This document shows positions 20,420 through 32,897 of a stretch of 64,000 bases of DNA, in pieces. Location: contig SZWC01000043.1 in assembly GCA_023375785.1 (NCBI GenBank), positions 457,652-521,651 on the forward strand. The letters are read 5' to 3'. A program made the translations under genes and the position numbers. The notes beneath the pieces are model-generated. The model was not told the origin of the DNA, ran no database searches, and worked only from the letters and a program-made list of their open reading frames with translations. This DNA comes from Penium margaritaceum (Eukaryota > Streptophyta > Zygnematophyceae > Desmidiales > Peniaceae). The stretch's first letter is position 1, and each line of letters opens with the position of its first letter.

Positions 20420-21468
20420 GTCCGAGCACGTTCCAGAAGAGTCTGATTCATGCGGTCATCCTTCCCGTTTTGTTGAGGCGTGTAAGGAACGGTGCGTTGG
20501 TGTTGAATATCTTTCTGCTGGAAGAAGGAGTTGAGTGAGTGACAAATGAACTCACCACCATTGTTAGTTCTGATTTTCTTCACAGTGAGGTTGGTTTCAT
20601 TTTCAATCTGCCGCATCCAGGTCTTGATGATATCGGCGACTTCGTTTTTGTAGCGGAGAAAGTTGACTCAAACGAAATGGCTGTAGTCATCGATGATGAC
20701 CAGGAAGTAGTGCTTGTTTGACAGGGAGCCTTCCTTGATGTAGCAGAGGTCCATGTGAAGCAGTTCCAGTTTTTGTATTGTTGTTGTAGTTGGATGAGCC
20801 TTGAATGGTTTTTTATGTTGTTTGCCTGTCAAACAGCCGCTGCATGGTGTTGTGTCGGACGGCTTCGTAAGTCCAGATGGGAGATCATGAACCCATTGTT
20901 GTTGTGCCATGTTGTGTAGAGTGGCATAGTTGACATGGACAAGCCGGCGATGCCATAAATCAGCTGTGGAAGTAGCCGAGGTGGAATGATGACAGTCAGA
21001 AGAAACGGCTGCCATGAATGCGACTTCTGGTTCATTTGTCAACATAGCTGATGGCACCTCCTCTGAGTCGAGAATTGTCAGGTGACCAGTACGAGTAGCG
21101 ACGGCTGCTAGATTCCCTTTGGTGTCCAGAATCTTGCAGTTCTTGTCCAAATCAAAAATCACTCTGAAGCCGTTGTCGTTGATGCGTCCGACGGATAGGA
21201 GATTAGCCGCAAGTTCAGGGACGAATAAGACCTGGCTAAAGGTACGCGTCACCTGCTGCCCTTGAAGGGTAATACGCACTCGCACTGTACCTTCACCGTA
21301 GGCTGGAATGAGTCGTCCATCACCCACACGGACTCCGCAAGGTTGTGCATACTGAGTGTAGGTGGTGAACCATTCGTTGCGACAGGTCATATGTTTGGTA
21401 CATCCCGAGTCAATAATCCAGGCGAGGACTCCCGCAGCGAGTAGGTAAGCACAGTCGACGGAGCACAT
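20420..21468 (-). mobile_element. Copia C protease and integrase N-terminal part
   Basis: Minus strand, in order: protease with WIIDSGCTKHMTCRNEWF, a spacer with VLFVPELAANLLSVGRI, the pre-integrase zinc-binding region (LWHRRLVHVNYATLHNM and CSGCLTGKQHKKPF), then integrase with HMDLCYI, VIIDDYSHFV and, nearer 20420, TNNGGEFICHSLNSFF and VPYTPQQNG. These carry the catalytic D, D and E. The frame is broken in a few places. The sequence stops at the nested element and continues at 14050. Confidence 0.88.
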
Positions 21469-21612
21469 TGCCAGTTCTTCCAGGATGGGTTTTCCATGAT
21501 TAATTGAGGAGTCAGAACTTGCTCCGCTTGAGTCTGAAGGGTGTTGTTCGAAGTTGGTTGCGTCGGCTGTGACAAAATTTAGCTGGAGAATAGAGTCACT
21601 GTCCGAGATTTG

Positions 21613-22771
21613 CTACGTGTCAGCGGAATTGTGACCTGTAAAACCTGAGATGAGATGGGAAAAGTCAGCCAAAAGTGTTGAAAAGGCTGAGAGAAAGGCT
21701 GATGGTGTCTCATCAGTGAGAAGAGCATTCAGAGTATTGCGCGTTGGCGCATTGAATCGCGGTCGTTGCTCTGGACGGGTCGGGCAGTCAAGTTGGATGT
21801 GCCCTTTTTTGTTGCATCGCCAACAGATACGATCCCCTGGGTGAACATAAGGTGTGGGAGCCTGTTGAGGATATCCAGGTCGAGGTTGATAGGTAGCTTG
21901 AGTGCCTTGGTTGGTGCTGGGACGAACATTCCCATAGGTCTCGTATTTCTTTATTCGTCGATCTGGTCGTCCTTGGTATTTTGCGTAAAGTCCGACTTCA
22001 CCACCGTTTTCTTTGATAGGCATCTTTGTCAAGCATGAGAGCCTGTATTGCCTTCTCAATGGTCAGCACATGTGGCTTGGCAGCTGCTGTCGCTGCGACC
22101 GCTGCTCGTCCTGCTGCTGCTTGTACAGCTGCTGCTTCTTCTGGGACGGTGTTCCCAATGGCGTCTAGAGCACTCTTGACAGCAGACCCAATGAGTGTAA
22201 TTTTTTCATCATCTTCCTGTCGATCGTTGTTGAAGGTTTGAAGTCGTTTCACTATGTGTTGAAAACGTGTAGGAAGACTCTGAAACAAGGTCTAAACAAG
22301 CACTCTTTCAGAGATAACTTCACCCAAAGCTGTGATGCGACTGGAAAGGTCTTTCAAATAACTGATATGATCCTCAAGCCGAGCGTGTTCCTCCATTCTT
22401 TGAGTATGAAACTCTTTGAGTAGATGACCCAGCTCATCGTCGCTGATCTTGTGATAATGTTGCTTGAGGGCTCGCCATGCAGTTCTCGGACAGAGGTCCG
22501 CATTGTCGTCACGAATGAGAAATTTGAGCCGCTCTTCCAGTTGCATAGCCAGGATTGCAAAGGCTTGGTCGCACCGCCTCTTGTGACTGATTTTCTCCTT
22601 GGTAGAGGCATTAGCGTCCACGACGTCTGTAGGTGGGTCGGTGACCACTCCCCATAGTCCTTTGTTCATGAATACCATTTTCATGTTGAGCGCAAAAGAT
22701 TGGTAGTCGTCGCCATTGAAGATTGGTATCTTGAAATGATCATGATGGCCGCTTCCTGTGAGTAACGCCAT
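21613..22771 (-). mobile_element. Copia C gag
   Basis: Likely start at 22771 (MALLTGSGHHDHFKIPIF), because the upstream in-frame codons overlap the primer-binding site. Gag signs are FNGDDYQSFALNMKMVF and KGLWGVV, a long helical middle part (ALKQHYHKISDDELGHLL), an alanine-rich stretch, and the zinc knuckle CWRCNKKGHIQLDC (about 21795-21840). This would be the capsid/nucleocapsid protein. Not one intact frame; a few breaks. Confidence 0.85.
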
Positions 22772-22803
22772 GGTGATGACTTCTCCTGGTGAAGGCACCT
22801 CAT

Positions 22804-22815
22804 GCTCTGATACCA
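22804..22815 (-). promoter_or_regulatory. Primer-binding site of Copia C
   Basis: Plus strand GCTCTGATACCA, i.e. TGGTATCAGAGC on the element strand, two bases inside the LTR end. This matches the 3' end complement of plant initiator-Met tRNA. Confidence 0.9.
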
Positions 22816-22817
22816 AA

Positions 22818-24011
22818 TGTAAAAATTAGCACTTCTCCAGGATCATAGGTGTCTCAGGAGATACAACAAATCAAACAACTGTGACTGAAATCCACTGTGT
22901 TGTACACACTACAACTGTACGCTGCAAAGAATCACCTTCTTGTTACACACTGACGATTCAAGAGGTTACACAAAAGTCAGAGGTACACGGCTCGTCTCTT
23001 GAGCTTTCCAACGATATGCTATACTTGAAAAATGGTGCAGTACAGATGAAGCAATCTACAAATGAAACTGCTACCTATTTGTGCTAGTCTAGTGACTAGG
23101 AAATACAAAGAGCAAGCAGAATGCACGAGCTTGGTCTGTCCGGTCCGCTTGTGTCTTCCTTGAGCGTCCCGGACGCCGGTCGGTGTCCCCAGTCACCGAG
23201 CGACCGAGGTTGGCGGATGCCCAGCGCCCTCGGTGCGATCCACGGATGAGATCGTCCAGATCTGCGGCTGGTCCTCTGCTTCCGTCGATCTTCTCGCTCG
23301 TCGGGTGAAGAGGAGCTCGTGCTCGCACTCTCGATCCCGCGACGGCTGCGATCGCTCCATCGTCTACGCGATGCTCTCCGATCCATTGATCCATTGTTTA
23401 TAAAGATCCCGTAGCTCCGTTCTCTCGATCCGATGCCTTGATTGAAGCCCGTCCATCTGCTCCCATCTTCGGTCCATGTTTCCGCTGCTCCACCACTCGC
23501 CACGTCAGCACCCATCGTATCGAGAGGAGCTCACGCTCGCACTCTCGTACTTGCACTCTGTCCTCTCCAAAGCCGTAACCTGTGCTTCCGCAAATCACGC
23601 CAGAACTTAAGGTGGCCGTCCGCAGTATTTTGTCAAATGAATAGGAGGCTGCGGCAGGCCCTCGTACCGGGTTAGACTCCCGGACGACGGTAACTGGCCC
23701 CGCCATCGGTAGAGTAGAGACCAGTAGAGTAGAGTACGGTAGAGTAGGTAGAGGGGTGGGGGAGAGAGTGGCGACCTCTCCCCCAGCCCTCTTGCCGTTT
23801 TATCCCAAGTGCCAATGCGGAGCACAAAGTAGGACACTTGTGAGATAGTGACATAATCTATGTCACTTTTCTCCTTTTGCCCATATCTCTAGATCAAGCC
23901 ATCAGAATTGGCTGAAATTTGGACAGTGGATGATTGACAAGGAGATTTGTCCATTGGTACCACCTGATCAGGAATTGGCCTTGTGATGATGAAGATCCTG
24001 ATTTTGCAACA
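22818..24011 (-). repeat. LTR of Copia C, 5' side (1194 bp)
   Basis: Plus strand starts TGTAAAAATTAGCAC and ends CTGATTTTGCAACA. Contains the three-unit 15-bp repeat at 23707-23751. It abuts pyrimidine microsatellite at 24012. This copy is free of assembly joins and gives the true LTR length. Confidence 0.92.
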
Positions 24012-24300
24012 CCTTTTCCTTTTTTGTTTCCTTCTCCTTCTCCTTCTCCTTCTTCTTCTCCTTATCTGTCTCCTCCTTCTCCTTCTCCTTCTCCTTTTCC
24101 TTCTACTCCGTCTCCTTCTCCTTCTGTTTCTGTCTCCTTCACCTTCTCCTTCTCCTTTCTCCTTTGCCTTTGCCTTCGCCTTCTCCTTCTCCTTCTCCTT
24201 CCCGTTCACCTTCTCCTTCCCCTTCTTCTCTTTCTCCTTCTCCTCCTTTACCTCCTTCTCCTCTTGCCCTCGCCGCTGGGTACGACAGCTTCTTCTGGCC
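24012..24300 (+). repeat. Pyrimidine microsatellite, right part
   Basis: CTCCTT-type repeat like 9060-9445; with it, this is the target tract that Copia C split. Confidence 0.9.
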
Positions 24301-24356
24301 GCAGCTTTTACTCTGTACGGCTGATGGTACACTCTGGTGTGCGGGTCAATACAAGG

Positions 24357-24452
24357 GCCATCACCTAAGAACCCGGGTGGTATCATGTTACTAAATAGAA
24401 TATCCTTGTAAGCTCAAACATAACCAATCAGACTAGGTCGTTTGTCGCTCCA
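24357..24452 (+). repeat. Dispersed repeat of about 96 bp, copy 2
   Basis: Homologous to 6567-6662 (shared GGTATCATGTTACTAAA-like and ACATAACCAATCAGAC blocks). It ends where the minisatellite starts. Confidence 0.6.
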
Positions 24453-27337
24453 CCGAGCATATACCCTAGTTGTGCACTACTTGCATCCTACTTGTGTCCT
24501 AGTGATGCCCTAGTTGCGCTCTAGTTGGGCCCTACTAGCGTCCTACTTGCATCCTAATAGCGGCCTACTTGCGGCCTATTGGCAACCTAATTGTGCTCTA
24601 CCTACGCCCTGGTTACACACTAGTTGCATCCTAGCTGCACCCTACTTGTGCCCTACTTAAATCCTTGTTATGCCATAGTTGTACCCTAGTTGTGCCGTAC
24701 ATAAGCCCTAATTACGTCTTAGTTGTATCCTACTTGTATCCTAGTTGCACCCTAGTTGTGCCTAAGTTGGGCACCAGCTATGCCATAGTCGCGCCCTAGT
24801 TGCACCCTAGTTACAACCTAGTTACAACCTAATTACACCCTAGTTGTACCCTAGTTACGCCCTAGTTATGCCCTAGTTGCGTTTAATTTTTGCCTTACTT
24901 GTGCCCTAGATGTGCCCTAGTTACGTCCTAGTTGGACCCTACTTGCGCCCTACTTGCGCCTTACTTGCGTCCTAGTTTTGCCCTAGTTGCGTCCAACTTG
25001 TACCCTAGTTATACCCTAGTTGCGCCCTAGTTACACGATACTTACACCATACTTGTGTCCTAGTTGAGCCATAGTTGCGCCCTAGTTGCGCCATACTTGC
25101 ATCCTACTTACGCACTAGTTCCGGCCTACTTGCGTCCTAGTTGCACCCTAGTTGTACCTCAGCTCGGCACTAGTTACGCCCTAGATGCGCCCTAGTTTCG
25201 CCCTAGTTGCACACTAGTTACACCCTGCTTACGTCCTAGTGACACCTTACTTGAGCCCTTGTTGCGCCCGACTTGCGTCCTAGTTGCGCCATAGTTACGC
25301 CTTAGTTGGGCACTAGCTATGTCCTAGTTGCACCCTGGTTGTATCTTAGGTACCTCCTAGTTGTATCCTTCTTGCGCCCTAGTTGTGTCCTAGTTGCCCC
25401 CTAGTTGTGCCACACTTGCAGCCTATTTGTACCCTACTTGAGCCCTAATTGCGCCCTAGTTATGCCCTAGTTACACCCTAGTTGCGTCCTACTTGTGCCC
25501 TATGTACACCCTTCTTTCGCCCTATTTGCGCCGTAGTTACGCCCTACATGCACCCTAGTTGCACTCTAGTTCTACCCTAGTTGCGCCCTAGTTGGAAACT
25601 AGCTGTCCTAGTTGCGCCCTAGTTGTGTCCTAGTCGCGCCTTATTTGCGTCCTACTTGCACCCTACTTGCGCTCAGTTGTGCCCTAAATACGTCCTAGTT
25701 GCACCCTAGTTGCGTCTCATTTGGACACTAGCTACATCCTAGTTGTGTCCTAGTTACAACCTAGTTACACCGTTGTTGCACCTCGGTTGGGGACTAGCTA
25801 CGTCCTAGTTCTGTCCTAGTTGTGCCGTACTTGCGTCCTGCTTACAAGCTAGTTGTGTCCTAGTTGCGTCGTACTTGCGCCCTAGTTGCACCCTAATTAC
25901 ATCCTACTTGCACCCTACTTGTATCCTAGTTACGCCCTGGTTCCACCCTAGTAATGCCCTACTAGTGCCCTAATTGCGCCCTAGTTATACCCTAGTTGCA
26001 CCCTAGTTGTACCCTAGTTGCGTCCTAATTGGACCCTAGTTTTGCCCTACTTGTATCCTAGTTGAGCCCTAGTTGCGCCTTAATTTGGCACTAGCTACGC
26101 CCTAGTTGTGTCCTAGTTGCGTCCTAGTTGCGCTCTGGTTGCGTTCTACTCGCAACTTACTTGCACTCTCATTGCGTCCTACTTACACCCTAGTTGTACC
26201 CGACTGGTGCCTTAGTTGTACCTTAGATGTGTCTCAGTTAAGAACTAGCTAGACTATAGTTGCGCCCTTGATATGTCCTGGTTGTGCTCTAGTTGCATCC
26301 TATTTGTGCACTTCTTGCGCCTTGTTTGCACCCTAGTTGTGCCATAGTTCTGCCCTACTCGTGCCCTTGTTCTGCCCTAGTTGCATCCTAGTTGCTCCCT
26401 ACTTGCGCCCTACTTGTGCCCTAGATGTGCCCTAGCTGCGTCCTGGTTACGTCCTACTTACGTCGTACTTACGCCCTAGATACACATTACTTATGCCCTA
26501 GTTGTGCCCTACTTGCATCCTACTTGCGTCCATCTTGCATCCTAGTTCTGCCCTTGTTACGACCTAGTTGCGTCCTAGTTGCGCCCTAGTTGCATCCTAG
26601 TTACTCGTTACTTGCGCCCTAGTTGGACCTCAGTTGGGCACTAGCTACATCCTAGTTTTGCCTTAATTGCTCCCTACTTGTGCCGTACTTCCATTCTTCT
26701 AACGCCAATATTACGTCCTCATTGCACCCTAGTTACACCCTAGTTGCACCTAAGTTTGGCACTAGCTACGCCCTAATTCTGCACTAGTTGCACAGTAGTT
26801 GCATCCTAGTTGGGCCCTAGTTACGCCCTAGTTGTGTCCTACTTGTTCCATACTTGGGTCCTACTTGCCCCCTAGTTGTACCCTAGTTACGTCCTAGTTC
26901 TGCCCTACTTGTGCTCTCCTTACGTCCTACTTTTGTCTACTTGCACCCTAGTTACAATCGACTTGAACCCTAGTTACACCCTAGTTATGCCCTAGTTGCG
27001 TCCTAGTTGTCCCTTAGTTAAGCACTAGTTACATCCTAGTTGCACCCTAGTTATGCCCTACTTGTGTCTAATACCACCCTACTTGGGTCATAGTTATGTC
27101 CTAGTTCCATCCTAGTTATACTCTAGTTGTACCTCAGTTCGGCATTAACTATGCCGTAGTTGTGCCCTAGTTGTGCCCTAGTTGTCCCCTAGTTGCGCCC
27201 ATGTTGGACACTAGCTACATCCTAGTTGTGCCCTATTTCTGCCCAAGTTACATCCTATTTGTGCCTTGGTTGGGCAATAACTACGCCCAAGATGCGCCCT
27301 AGTTGTACTCTTGTTATCCTACTTACGCCCTACTTGC
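24453..27337 (+). repeat. 12-bp minisatellite, block 3 (2.9 kb)
   Basis: Degenerate tandem array, unit CCTAGTTGCGCC with frequent C/T and G/A changes at fixed positions (positions 9-11 and the AG/AC choice). Because 12 is a multiple of three, two plus-strand frames stay open and spell LVAP- or PSCA-type peptides without meaning. A variant unit pair with core TTGGGCACTAGCTACG punctuates the array at irregular intervals of about 60-500 bp. No gene is visible in it. Confidence 0.93.
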
Positions 27338-28070
27338 TCTTGGGAAGGAGCCGTTCGGCTCCGTTTCAGGTCCATAGGAGCAAGTTCTAGTAAACTTCAA
27401 GATGCCTGCTCTGATCGTCGATCTGTCTTCACCATTGGAAAGATCAGGTGGCAAATTATCTATGGCCCAAGTTTCAGGCCGATCCAACAGTCGGATTGGG
27501 AGATATGAATTTTCAAAGTTTCAGGGGTCATGGACCGCCGATGTCGGGGTGGCCATGGGCGATGGCTCCATGCCTTATCCTGAGAAAAGAAAAAGGCAAG
27601 AGGTCCAGGGTCAAGACCTGATGGGAGAAATATCCAAAAGGTCCTTGGTCTTAGGATTGCCTTGTCAGAGTGTGCTGACTAGGATAATGGTACCTCTCCT
27701 TACGTTTTAGGTGAGGTGAGATCCTTGTATGCTAGCCATGGACACATGGCGATTCTCCATGGGTTTGTGGGTGATGTGACCACTAGGAGTGTGCCATGAA
27801 AGCATTCTCTAGCTCTCTAGGTCGTGTGTGACTGGTCAGCCTGATTGTTAGGCTGATTTCCTCCCTTGTGTGAGATTGTGGACTCTAGTGTGTGAGCCTT
27901 ACCCTCCATGGCTAAGTGGTGTGGCTTGTAAGAGGGCTGACTTGCCCAAGCTCTAGCTCTATATGTACTCCATTTTGAGTGATTCAATAACCATTTTTCA
28001 GCACAAGTGATGCCCTTTCAGTCCCACATGCTCGCTGCTCCAAGGCTCCCTCTCTCTTCCACATCCAACA
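27338..28070 (+). repeat. 5' LTR of A4 (about 733 bp)
   Basis: Starts at a diverged TGTTGGG (TCTTGGGAAGG) and ends CACATCCAACA. A TATA-like TATATG (27960-27965) in the context AGCTCTATATGTACTCC is conserved in every family A LTR and is the likely promoter core. Confidence 0.9.
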
Positions 28071-28072
28071 TT

Positions 28073-28085
28073 TGGTATCAGAGCC
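28073..28085 (+). promoter_or_regulatory. Primer-binding site of A4
   Basis: TGGTATCAGAGCC, two bases after the LTR; perfect match to the usual plant initiator-Met primer site. Confidence 0.95.
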
Positions 28086-28717
28086 AGATTCTGCCAGATT
28101 CAGCCAGTACAGGCCGTCACTTTGAGAGTGATGGGTTAGGGACAAACCTTGACCAAATTTGATGATCGACCACAAGAGCTTCAAGTTCGCAAGACAAGCT
28201 TTCCAACGAGCCCAACATCACGAAGATGCAATGGTTGGATTGAGAGTTATGCTCAAAACGAGGTCGGCCAGGGCTACACTCTTCTCTATGAGTAAGACTG
28301 TCGCCTTGTGATGACCATAACTCTGTTGTTTCTTTGTCAAATTTAAAAAGTGGCACATGCAAATTGTATTATTTTTCCTAATATTTCTATTGGTGAAAAC
28401 ATATTTGCATTGCATTGATTCGTTTGGGAGAAACGCCATTTACAAGCTGGTTGGTCTGAGTTGGAGTAGGAGCAGAAGCATACCCTGTTTCCAAGAGGGC
28501 ATATCTTTCAAAATCCCCTGTTGATGACCCTGTTTTATGGGTCAATGTGAAAGTTTTTGAGCTGCATTTTCCAATGGTGGGCTCCGTTTTTCCAAATTCC
28601 CAGTCTGCTAGCATCTACAGTCCACTTTCTGTCAGACAGATTTCTGGTAGAAGCAGCAATAGAAGCAGGGGTAACGCCGCCACCCAAGGGCAGCGTTGAG
28701 CATCACCAAAGCTCAAA

Positions 28718-29685
28718 ATGGCAGCAGCAGGCGTGGTAACAGTAGCCCAGCCCTTGGAGAGGCTGGAAGGACGCGCCAACTTCACGTTTTGGAAGATCGG
28801 TACCCGTCTCCTTTTGAAGGAGAGGGACTTGTGGGAGGTAGTGACCAGCGACGAGCGCGCTCCGCCTCCACAGGCAAAAGGCATCACCGCAGTTGAGATG
28901 GTGGCGGGGAAGACGCCGCAGAAAGTGCAACAGATGCAAGTTAATCTACAACTGCAGCGGCGGCGTATGAGGAGTGGAAGAAGAAGGACAGGCAGGCCTA
29001 CAGGTTGCTTTTCAACACGATCTCCAACCCGCATCTTCAGTACGTGAGTGACAAGGCTACTACAAAGGAGGGGTGGGACAAGTTGTGCAAGAAGTATGCG
29101 AGTAAGGATCCTGCATTCCTCATGCTTTTGGAGGAAAAGATGATGGCGCTGAAAATACAAGGTGGTGAAGGGATGGAGGCGTACCTGGACAGGGCAAAGG
29201 AGCTGACAAAGCAGCTGAGAGCGGCCGGCAACCCTGTGGAAGAGACACGTTTCATCCTCCTCTTGCTGAGGGGACTCCCAACCAGCTACAACACGGTGCG
29301 AGAGACGCTGGAGTGCCAGCCAACTCTCGACCTCGACTTCATCTGTACACACCTAGTACAGGTGGAACTGCGTCGCAATGCAGCAAAATGCAATGGCGGC
29401 AACAGCAGCAGTGAAGCAGCTTTCATGGCGATGGGCTCACGCAACCAGCAGTAGCAGCAGTTCGGGCAGAAAAGAGGCAAGAAGAAGGGCAAGTGCCATT
29501 ATTGCCAGAAAGAGGGACACTAGAAGAAAGAGTGCTTCAAGTTCAAGAGGGACCAGAAGCAGAAGGAGCAGTAGCAGTAAAAGCAGCAATCTCCACAACA
29601 ACAATAGCAGCAGTCATAGCAACGTCAGCAGCACCAGCAGCAGCAGCAGAACCAGACCGGTGTGCGCCATTTTGGCAACATGAAC
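28718..29685 (+). mobile_element. A4 gag with zinc knuckle and glutamine-rich linker
   Basis: Starts MAAAGVVTVAQPLERLEGRA; motifs FTFWKIGTRLLLKERDLW, SNPHLQYVSDKA, RFILLLLRGLPTSYNTVRE. The zinc knuckle region lies at about 29500-29545 and the CAG-rich linker at about 29560-29665. Several breaks. Confidence 0.85.
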
Positions 29686-32600
29686 GTAGCCAAGGAGGTG
29701 CGCGACCGCCTCTTCATGGCGAAGTCTGACATGTCGCAGAAGGAGAAGGCGGATCTGGCGTGGAACAAAGAGTGTGGGTGTACCAAGAGTCTGACGCACC
29801 ACAAGGAGTGGTTTACGCAGTATCTGTCCATCCCTCCCCGTCCTATCGCTTCGGATGATGATCGAGTGGTGTATGCCGAAGGGATTGGGATTATGGAGAT
29901 GTGGTTGGAGATCCCGCGTGGCATTGAAGTGGGAGTGTTCCATGGCGTGCTGTACGTTCCTAATGCTGTGTTCAATCTTCTCGCACTGTCCTCTCTCACC
30001 AACGCATGACTGCGAGTCGTCTTTGACGACGACTATGGCTATATCCTCGACAAGGAAACAAGAGAGGAGTTGGAAGGCGACATGTACCGCTTGCTGGGGG
30101 CAATGAAGATCCCGCGTGAGGAGAGTCTTGCATCAGTGGTGCGGGCAACAGATGGCGAGATCTGGCATGTGCGCTACGGCCACATCGGCATGCGCGCCTT
30201 GCAGCAGCTTCAAGCAAAGCAGATGATGCGTGACCTACCTCTCATCTCTAACTTTGAGCAGCAGTTGTGCATCGGCTGTTTGGAGGGAAAGCAGCACCGG
30301 GAGGCATTGTCTGGAGCAGGAGAGCGTGCGAAGGAGGTATTGGAGCTGGTCTACACGGACTTGTGCAGACCGATGCAGACCCAGAGCTTTGGAGGCTCTA
30401 GGTATTTCGTGACCTTCATTGATGATTTCAGCCGTTAGACTGCTGTGTACTTCCTTCCTTTCAAGGACCAATGCTTTGACACGTTCAAGGAGTTCAAGGC
30501 CATGGTGGAGAACCAGACTGCCAAGAAGATCAAGGCCCGGCGCAGCAATCGCGGTGGAGAGTACAGGAGTCAGGAGTTCCAGGACTACCTTGCAGCAGTA
30601 GGCATCAAGGCGCAGCGTACCACGCCATACTCGCCGCAGCAGAACGGTGTAGCAAAACGCGCCAACCGTACCATTGTGGAGTCGACGCGCTCCATGCTGC
30701 ACGCGGCTCGGCTGACCTACGACTTCTGGGCTGAAGCAGTGAACACTGTGGTCTATATCAAGAACCGTAGTCCAACTAAGGCGCTGGAGCAGATGACGCC
30801 GTACAAAGTGTGGTTCGGCAAGAAACCGAGCGTGGGTCATCTCCGAGCATTTGGCAGCCTGGCGCACATGCACGTGCCCAAAGAGAAGCGGCAGAAATGG
30901 CCACAAAGAGTACGCACATGCTGATGATTGGCTACGACGTGGGAAGCAAGGCCTATCACCTCTAAGAGAGGGATACAGGCCACGTCATCATCTCCAGGGA
31001 TGTCTTCTTCAACGAGAGCAACGTCATTGGCACCAACATTGTCTGTGAAGAGGCAGCAAAACCAGCAGCTGACAAGATAGTGGGAGTAGAAATCTTTCCT
31101 GACCCACTCTCTCCCGATCCTTCCTCTACTTTGATAGTGGGAGAATCACTCTACTCTCCAATGTCTGATGCAGCAGATACAGTAGTCTCACCAACAGAAG
31201 CAGAGGAGGGCGATGTAGCACAACCAGCAGTAGCAGTTGTGCCAGCAGCACCGTGCCAGCCACCTGCTAACGCTCCAGCACCAGGTCGCAGGTACCCTCT
31301 TAGGGTGCGTTGCAAGCCTGGTGAGCGCGGATATTTCTGGATGCTGCAGAAACCAGAACAGATGAATGTTGCGGTTGTAGCAGATTCAGATGAGCCAACG
31401 TCATACAAGGAGGCCATGGCTGCACCGGATGCAGCAGATTGGGCGCAAGACGTGCAGCAAGAGATACAGTTGCAGCTCGACAACGGTACGTGGGAGCTGA
31501 CTGAGCGTCCACCTGGACGTAAAGAGATCAAGTGCAAGTGGATGTTCAAGAAGAAGCAGGGAGCAGATGGTAACCTGGAAAAATACAAGGCGAGACTGGT
31601 CGCCAAGGGCTACTCGCAACAGGAGGGCATCGACTACACAGAAACTTTTGTCCCTGTTGTAAAGTTTGCCTCTGTGCGCACGCTCCTCTCTTATGCAGCA
31701 GCTTAGGACTTCGAGGTTCACCACATGGATGTCAAGGTGACATTCTTGAATGGTGACTTGGAGGAGATGTACATGGAGCTGCCGGAGGGATTCGTCATGG
31801 ATGGCCAGGAGCACCTGGTTTGCAAGCTGCAGAGGTCACTGTATCGCTTCAAGCACGCATCGCGTGCTTGGAACCAGAAGTTGGATGCAGCGTTGCAGTG
31901 CATGGGGTTTGAGCGCAGCGAGTGTGACTACAGCGTGTATCACTGGCAGCATGAGCATGAGATCCTCATCATCATTGTGTATGTGGATGACATGCTCCTC
32001 CTTTCCAACAGCATGTCTGCACTGCAGGAGTTCAAGGAGGCCATGCAGGAGCGTTTCCAGATGTCTGATCTCGGGGACGCAGCATACTTTCTCGGTATCC
32101 ACATCATGCGTGACCGCAGATCACGCTCTCTCTCGCTATAGCAGAGTTACTACATCAAGGACATCCTGCACCGGTTCGGCATGGTAGAGGCCAAACCCAT
32201 CGGCACGCCGCTGGAGACGCGGCAATACCTCGTGAGCTTCAGTGGAGAAGCAGATGCAGTTGAGCGGCAGAAGTACCAGAGCGCCGTCGGCAGTCTTATC
32301 TACCTGATGGTGGCAACCAGGCCTGACCTCGCACAGGTTGTGAGCGCTGTGAGCCAGCACATGGCAAATCCCGGACCTGAGAACCAGAAGGCGATGAAGC
32401 GGATCTTCCGCTACCTTGCTGGAACCATCAACGTCGGCATCACCTACAACGGTAACGACTACAGCATCATCGGCTACACAGATGCAGATTGGGCTTCAAA
32501 TCCTGAGACCCGCAAGTCCATCTCTGGACATGTGTTTCTCATGAATGGAGGTGCCATCAGCTGGTGCAGCAAGCGACAGGTGGTCTTGGCTACCTCGAGC

Positions 32601-32870
32601 ACAGAAGCTGAGTACGTCTCTCTCAGCTTTGGAGCCAAGGAAACAGTTTGGCTCCAGCGTCTCATGGCGGAGATGAGTGGGAGTGTAGCAGTTCCAGTTC
32701 TTGTGCGCATCGACAACCAGAGCGCAATCGCACTCCCCAAGAATCCTGAGCACCATGCACGTACCAAGCACATTGACATTGCATATCACTTCATCAGGCA
32801 CATGGTATAGGAGGGTGCTATCAAGCTGGAGCTTACTCCAACGAGCAGGCAGGTCGCTGATTTCTACACA
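29686..32870 (+). mobile_element. A4 pol, protease to RNase H
   Basis: Protease region about 29750-29860; pre-integrase region about 30160-30300 (YGHIGMRALQQLQAKQM, CIGCLEGKQHREAL); integrase about 30340-30930 (FIDDFSR, NRGGEYRSQEF, YSPQQNGVAKRANRT); linker about 31030-31370; reverse transcriptase about 31480-32200 (YKARLVAKGYSQQEG, MDVKVTFLNGDL, YVDDMLLLSN); RNase H from about 32450 (GYTDADWASNPETRKS, STEAEYVSLSFGAKE, HARTKHIDIAYHFIRHM). Product assignments are secure by motif; the copy is broken. Confidence 0.9.
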
Positions 32871-32897
32871 CGACTACAGCCGATGATGCTGTAGTCG
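32871..32897. repeat. Fold-back palindrome at the A4/A5 junction
   Basis: CGACTACAGC, seven bases, then GCTGTAGTCG: perfect 10-bp arms. It sits exactly where plus-strand A4 turns into minus-strand A5. The arm sequence derives from the RNase H region of family A (GACTACAGCATCATCGGC). Confidence 0.85.

Larger units (their letters stand above)
9446..24011 (-). mobile_element. Ty1/Copia family C, complete but decayed element, minus strand
   Basis: Bounded by two LTRs (9446-10992 and 22818-24011) whose ends in element orientation are TGTTG...TTTTTACA. Next to the 5' LTR is the initiator-Met primer site (22804-22815); next to the 3' LTR is a polypurine tract (10993-11003). Between them, in Copia order on the minus strand, are gag with zinc knuckle, protease, integrase, reverse transcriptase and RNase H. 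A full-length family A element sits in the integrase region. The host site is a pyrimidine microsatellite; flanking bases CCTTC and CCTTT are compatible with a 5-bp duplication but uninformative in such a tract. The element is broken in a handful of places besides the nested insertion. The LTRs differ clearly from each other, so it is older than the nested copy. Confidence 0.9.
27338..32870 (+). mobile_element. Ty1/Copia family A element A4, 5' LTR to RNase H, plus strand
   Basis: Five-prime LTR, primer-binding site, leader, gag, protease, integrase, reverse transcriptase and most of RNase H in order. There is no 3' LTR: at about 32870 the sequence turns into another family A copy in the opposite orientation. 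The left flank is minisatellite. The reading frame is broken at roughly ten places, more than in A3, so it is older or has been inactive longer. Domain positions are given in the next entries. Confidence 0.92.

Noticed and set aside
24453-27337. Telomere or interstitial telomere repeat
   Set aside because: CTAGGG/CCCTAG recurs but as part of a 12-bp unit with six variable bases; there is no run of a known telomere motif.
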